A program made the position numbers and the translations under genes. Shown piece after piece: positions 6,934 to 9,027 of a stretch of 9,027 nucleotides of DNA. Under the pieces are notes generated by a model, which saw only the letters and a list, made by a program, of their open reading frames with translations, had not been told where the DNA came from and ran no database searches. The first letter of the stretch is position 1, and the number at the start of each line of letters is the position of its first letter. This stretch comes from an uncultured Clostridium sp. (GTDB lineage: Bacteria > Bacillota_A > Clostridia > Lachnospirales > Lachnospiraceae): assembly GCA_945836785.1 (NCBI GenBank), contig CAMAMD010000049.1:1-9027 (forward strand), written 5' to 3'.

Positions 6934-7554
6934 ATGTTGGATAGTTTTCTGAGATTGGTGCAGGGGGCGGAGGCAGAAATTGTAGAAAAAAAATCACGCT
7001 TTATTGCACAAATTGAATCAGTTTCTTCAGAAGAGGAAGCAAATGCTTTTATAGAACGGATTAAAAAGAAGCACTATGATGCTCGGCATAATTGTTTTGC
7101 CTATTTGGTAGGCGGGGAAAAACCATTATTTCGTTTTTCGGATGATGGTGAACCCCAGGGAACGGCAGGCAAACCAATTATGGAGGTCATAAATGGTTCC
7201 GGTATACATAATATATGCATTGTTGTAACGAGATACTTTGGAGGAACGTTGCTTGGAACAGGGGGCTTAGTCAGGGCATATACGGCTGCAGCCAAGGAAG
7301 CATTGCTTTTGTGTGAGACAAAAGTGATGAAAAGGGTGTGCCCCGTCGAAATTACGGCGAGTTATGCAGATTTGCCTAAAATTCAATATATTTTATCAAG
7401 CATGGATGCGAATCTTATCAACCAGAAATTTGAAGACGTTGTTACATTATATGTTGAGATACCAAGTGAGAAATGTGAACAGGCTACTTGTTCGGTTACA
7501 GAGATAACCGGTGGGAAAGCACAGATTCACACGTATGATGAGATATTTGCATAA
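6934..7554 (+). CDS. yigZ: YigZ/IMPACT (UPF0029) family protein
   Basis: The 206-residue cytoplasmic protein has the two domains of bacterial YigZ/YvyE. The N-terminal UPF0029/IMPACT domain (about 12-125) shows KKSRFIA, DARHNCFAY, FSDDGEPQGTAGKP (68-81) and VTRYFGGTLLGTGGLVRAY (98-116). The C-terminal ferredoxin-like DUF1949 domain (about 135-200) is less conserved. The family is related to eukaryotic IMPACT, which regulates Gcn2; the bacterial role is not settled. AGGAG (6924-6928) overlaps the nrdR stop and lies 5 nt before ATG 6934, so the gene belongs to the nrdR transcription unit. It ends 8 nt from the stop of a convergent permease gene. Confidence 0.95.
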   Translation: MLDSFLRLVQGAEAEIVEKKSRFIAQIESVSSEEEANAFIERIKKKHYDARHNCFAYLVGGEKPLFRFSDDGEPQGTAGKPIMEVINGSGIHNICIVVTRYFGGTLLGTGGLVRAYTAAAKEALLLCETKVMKRVCPVEITASYADLPKIQYILSSMDANLINQKFEDVVTLYVEIPSEKCEQATCSVTEITGGKAQIHTYDEIFA

Positions 7555-7562
7555 TAAAATGT

Positions 7563-8510
7563 TTATAATAAGGTTGATATAAACACATAAATAATCGATA
7601 TAAGTACGATGAGCGGAAGCACCTTTGTCAGTTGGGTGCTTTTTCTTATGATAATGCCGAGCAACAGGACACCGACATAAAATAAAATACTGTACAGTAT
7701 CAGGTGCAGGATTTGAGAGATTGATAGTCCCATGATAAAAGACGATAGCAGGCTGATTATCAGAATAGGGAACATGGAGGTGAAAATTGATATGCATCGA
7801 ATGCCGATTCTGTCTGAACTGCTCAATGCAATATATATGCTGCGCTCTGAATCCTGTTGATACAGTAACAGGCCAAGCATACCTGCAAACAGAAGAAAGA
7901 CAAGGCACATTTCATATACTGGAAGATTTATTTTGTATACAAATGTATCATAAGAAAACGCACCGGATGTGGTGCTTTCCATACGGAAAATTTTGTCTCC
8001 GTTTAAATAATTTGAGAGACCTTCAGTTAGTTCAGCATCATAATCGTCTATATTTACACCTAAAATAAGAATATCTCCTGCACATAGTTTAAAGATACAG
8101 CTAAACAGCGTTTCATTTATCGTGGCACCTAAGGATGTGGCAGGTGTGGTATATTGGATTATCTGGTTTGTTTCCTGATGCCCATTTATATAGTCACGAA
8201 AAAAACCGGCGGGAATCATGTATCCGCATTCTGCGTAACCGGATTTCACGTCACGCAGCAAAGCGTCTATATCGTCAACGGTATAAAATGTATATAGAGA
8301 ATGAATATCCTCCAGACCAGCGAGCAGTTCTTCTGTCAGTTCAGAGCTCTCTTCCGAATAAAGGGCAACCTTGATATCTGCAGAACGGCTTGTCTGAGGA
8401 AGAAACGTGTAGACCGCTGTAAGCACTATAATAAGTACCAGCATGGCCACATACAATTTATGTGTTAATATTCTTTTTGAAAATACGATAAAACGATTAA
8501 TAAATTGCAT
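7563..8510 (-). CDS. ABC-2 type transporter permease, C-terminally short
   Basis: This is a membrane subunit of an ABC exporter of the ABC2_membrane_3 type; substrate unknown. In order it has a short cytoplasmic start, one helix (about 20-37), an extracytoplasmic domain (38-195) with the family's IKVALYSEES opening and the CGYMIPAGF segment (95-103), then four helices at about 197-217, 240-262, 267-287 and 296-314. The protein stops at residue 315, right at the end of the fifth helix. Related permeases usually continue with a loop and a sixth helix, reaching about 370-400 residues. AAGGAG (complement of 8516-8521) is 5 nt before the ATG, and the gap to the upstream permease is 12 nt, so the two are one operon. 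The gene ends 8 nt from yigZ. It may be a naturally short form or a decayed gene. Confidence 0.8.
   Translation of the reverse strand: MQFINRFIVFSKRILTHKLYVAMLVLIIVLTAVYTFLPQTSRSADIKVALYSEESSELTEELLAGLEDIHSLYTFYTVDDIDALLRDVKSGYAECGYMIPAGFFRDYINGHQETNQIIQYTTPATSLGATINETLFSCIFKLCAGDILILGVNIDDYDAELTEGLSNYLNGDKIFRMESTTSGAFSYDTFVYKINLPVYEMCLVFLLFAGMLGLLLYQQDSERSIYIALSSSDRIGIRCISIFTSMFPILIISLLSSFIMGLSISQILHLILYSILFYVGVLLLGIIIRKSTQLTKVLPLIVLISIIYVFISTLL
7617..7647 (+). terminator. Candidate rho-independent terminator for yigZ, inside the antisense of a permease gene
   Basis: AAGCACC (7617-7623) pairs perfectly with GGTGCTT (7635-7641) around an 11-nt loop, and a T-rich run (7640-7647, TTTTTCTT) follows. 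Read on the + strand this is a terminator about 62 nt after the yigZ stop. It lies within the last 30 codons of the minus-strand permease gene, so part of the pattern may be forced by coding. No T-tract stands at the right place on the minus strand. Confidence 0.45.
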
Positions 8511-8522
8511 AATAACTCCTTT

Positions 8523-9027
8523 TTATATTCCGAATATTGAATGACCGATTGTGGATATTAAGTATGCTCCCGGCATATGTGTGGAAAGTCGCTGAACAAT
8601 CTCCGGCAACATGGCAGAGGGAAGAATTCCTCCTCCGATATATGTGATACCAAGCGTTACAGCTAGCAATACCATATGATTTACGGTGGTATTGCTACAT
8701 AAAACATTTATAAGATTAATAATCAGTGCAATAATCAGTATGCATGGGATAACGGAAAGTAAACCGATAGGATGACACTTTTTTTGCCAGATTGATATTA
8801 TCGTCCAGCAAGGGATATAGGCAATGTATAATGTACAGATTGTACATATATAATTGCTTAAAAAAATGTGAAAAGCATTTAAATTATGCGATTCTAATTG
8901 CAGTATCATACCTGAATCATATTTTTGAATCAAAGGTGCAATCATAAATGTCATGAAGAATAAGGTTAACATAACTGCGACAGCAATATAGTGCTGCTTT
9001 AGAGAAAAGTTACCCTCCCCTGTTGCA
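8523..9027 (-). CDS. ABC-2 type transporter permease, partial (N-terminal part beyond the window)
   Basis: The reading frame is open to the right edge, giving 167 visible residues with no stop. An internal Met at 8972 is not the likely start, because the sequence before it (GEGNFSLKQHYIAVAV) already belongs to the membrane region that follows the extracytoplasmic domain in this family. Four hydrophobic helices are visible, then GGGILPSAMLPEIVQRLSTH, which resembles the loop before the last helix in ABC2_membrane_3 permeases. The protein stops at SIFGI, where a final helix would be expected. It is the upstream partner of the permease at 7563-8510. The two probably form a heterodimer with an ATPase encoded outside the window (inference). 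Substrate unknown. Confidence 0.75.
   Translation of the reverse strand, partial: ATGEGNFSLKQHYIAVAVMLTLFFMTFMIAPLIQKYDSGMILQLESHNLNAFHIFLSNYICTICTLYIAYIPCWTIISIWQKKCHPIGLLSVIPCILIIALIINLINVLCSNTTVNHMVLLAVTLGITYIGGGILPSAMLPEIVQRLSTHMPGAYLISTIGHSIFGI

Noticed and set aside
6320..6997. 225-codon open frame on the minus strand across ylmC-nrdR
   Set aside because: It lies opposite well-recognised genes and shows no family motif.
8523..8972. Complete 149-residue protein starting at the Met at 8972
   Set aside because: The frame stays open to the window edge with permease-like sequence, so the true start lies further right.
1..9027. Mobile elements, CRISPR arrays, defence or biosynthetic clusters
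   Set aside because: No transposase, integrase, direct repeat array, tRNA or terminal repeats were seen on either strand.

Overview
The window reads as chromosomal DNA from a moderately AT-rich anaerobic Firmicute of the class Clostridia, most likely Lachnospiraceae (inference). The grounds are strong AGGAGG-type ribosome binding sites, a full Rnf complex in the clostridial order C-D-G-E-A-B, a YlmC/YmxH-family sporulation protein beside NrdR, and a DegV protein. I see no mobile element, CRISPR array, tRNA or rRNA. Coding is dense, and no gene-free stretch reaches 300 bases.

Left (1-5216, + strand): a likely promoter with a short inverted repeat, then rnfC, a fused rnfD-rnfG gene, rnfE, rnfA and rnfB. 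Gaps are 1-13 nt, and in rnfC/rnfDG and rnfA/rnfB the stop codon lies inside the next gene's ribosome binding site, so this is one tightly coupled operon. The complex oxidises reduced ferredoxin (RnfB), passes electrons through the intramembrane RnfA/RnfE iron-sulfur centre and the covalent flavins of RnfD and RnfG, reduces NAD+ at RnfC, and pumps Na+ or H+ outward. Every subunit is present and its key cofactor residues are visible. The unusual points are the RnfD-RnfG fusion and a four-cysteine tail on RnfE.

Middle (5246-7554, + strand): a DegV fatty-acid-binding protein 29 nt after rnfB with no terminator between them. A plausible sigma-A promoter follows, then a housekeeping cluster: ylmC/ymxH-like gene, nrdR (repressor of ribonucleotide reductase genes) and a YigZ/IMPACT-family protein.

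Right (7563-9027, - strand): two tandem ABC-2 type permeases transcribed toward the rest. The upstream one is cut by the window edge. The downstream one ends 8 nt from the yigZ stop, in convergent orientation. Both stop before the last membrane helix usual for the family. A hairpin with a T-tract inside the 3' end of the second permease gene could terminate yigZ transcripts.

The window is mostly ordinary core metabolism. The parts most worth a second look are the RnfD-RnfG fusion, the RnfE cysteine tail and the paired short permeases. I found no convincing new system.
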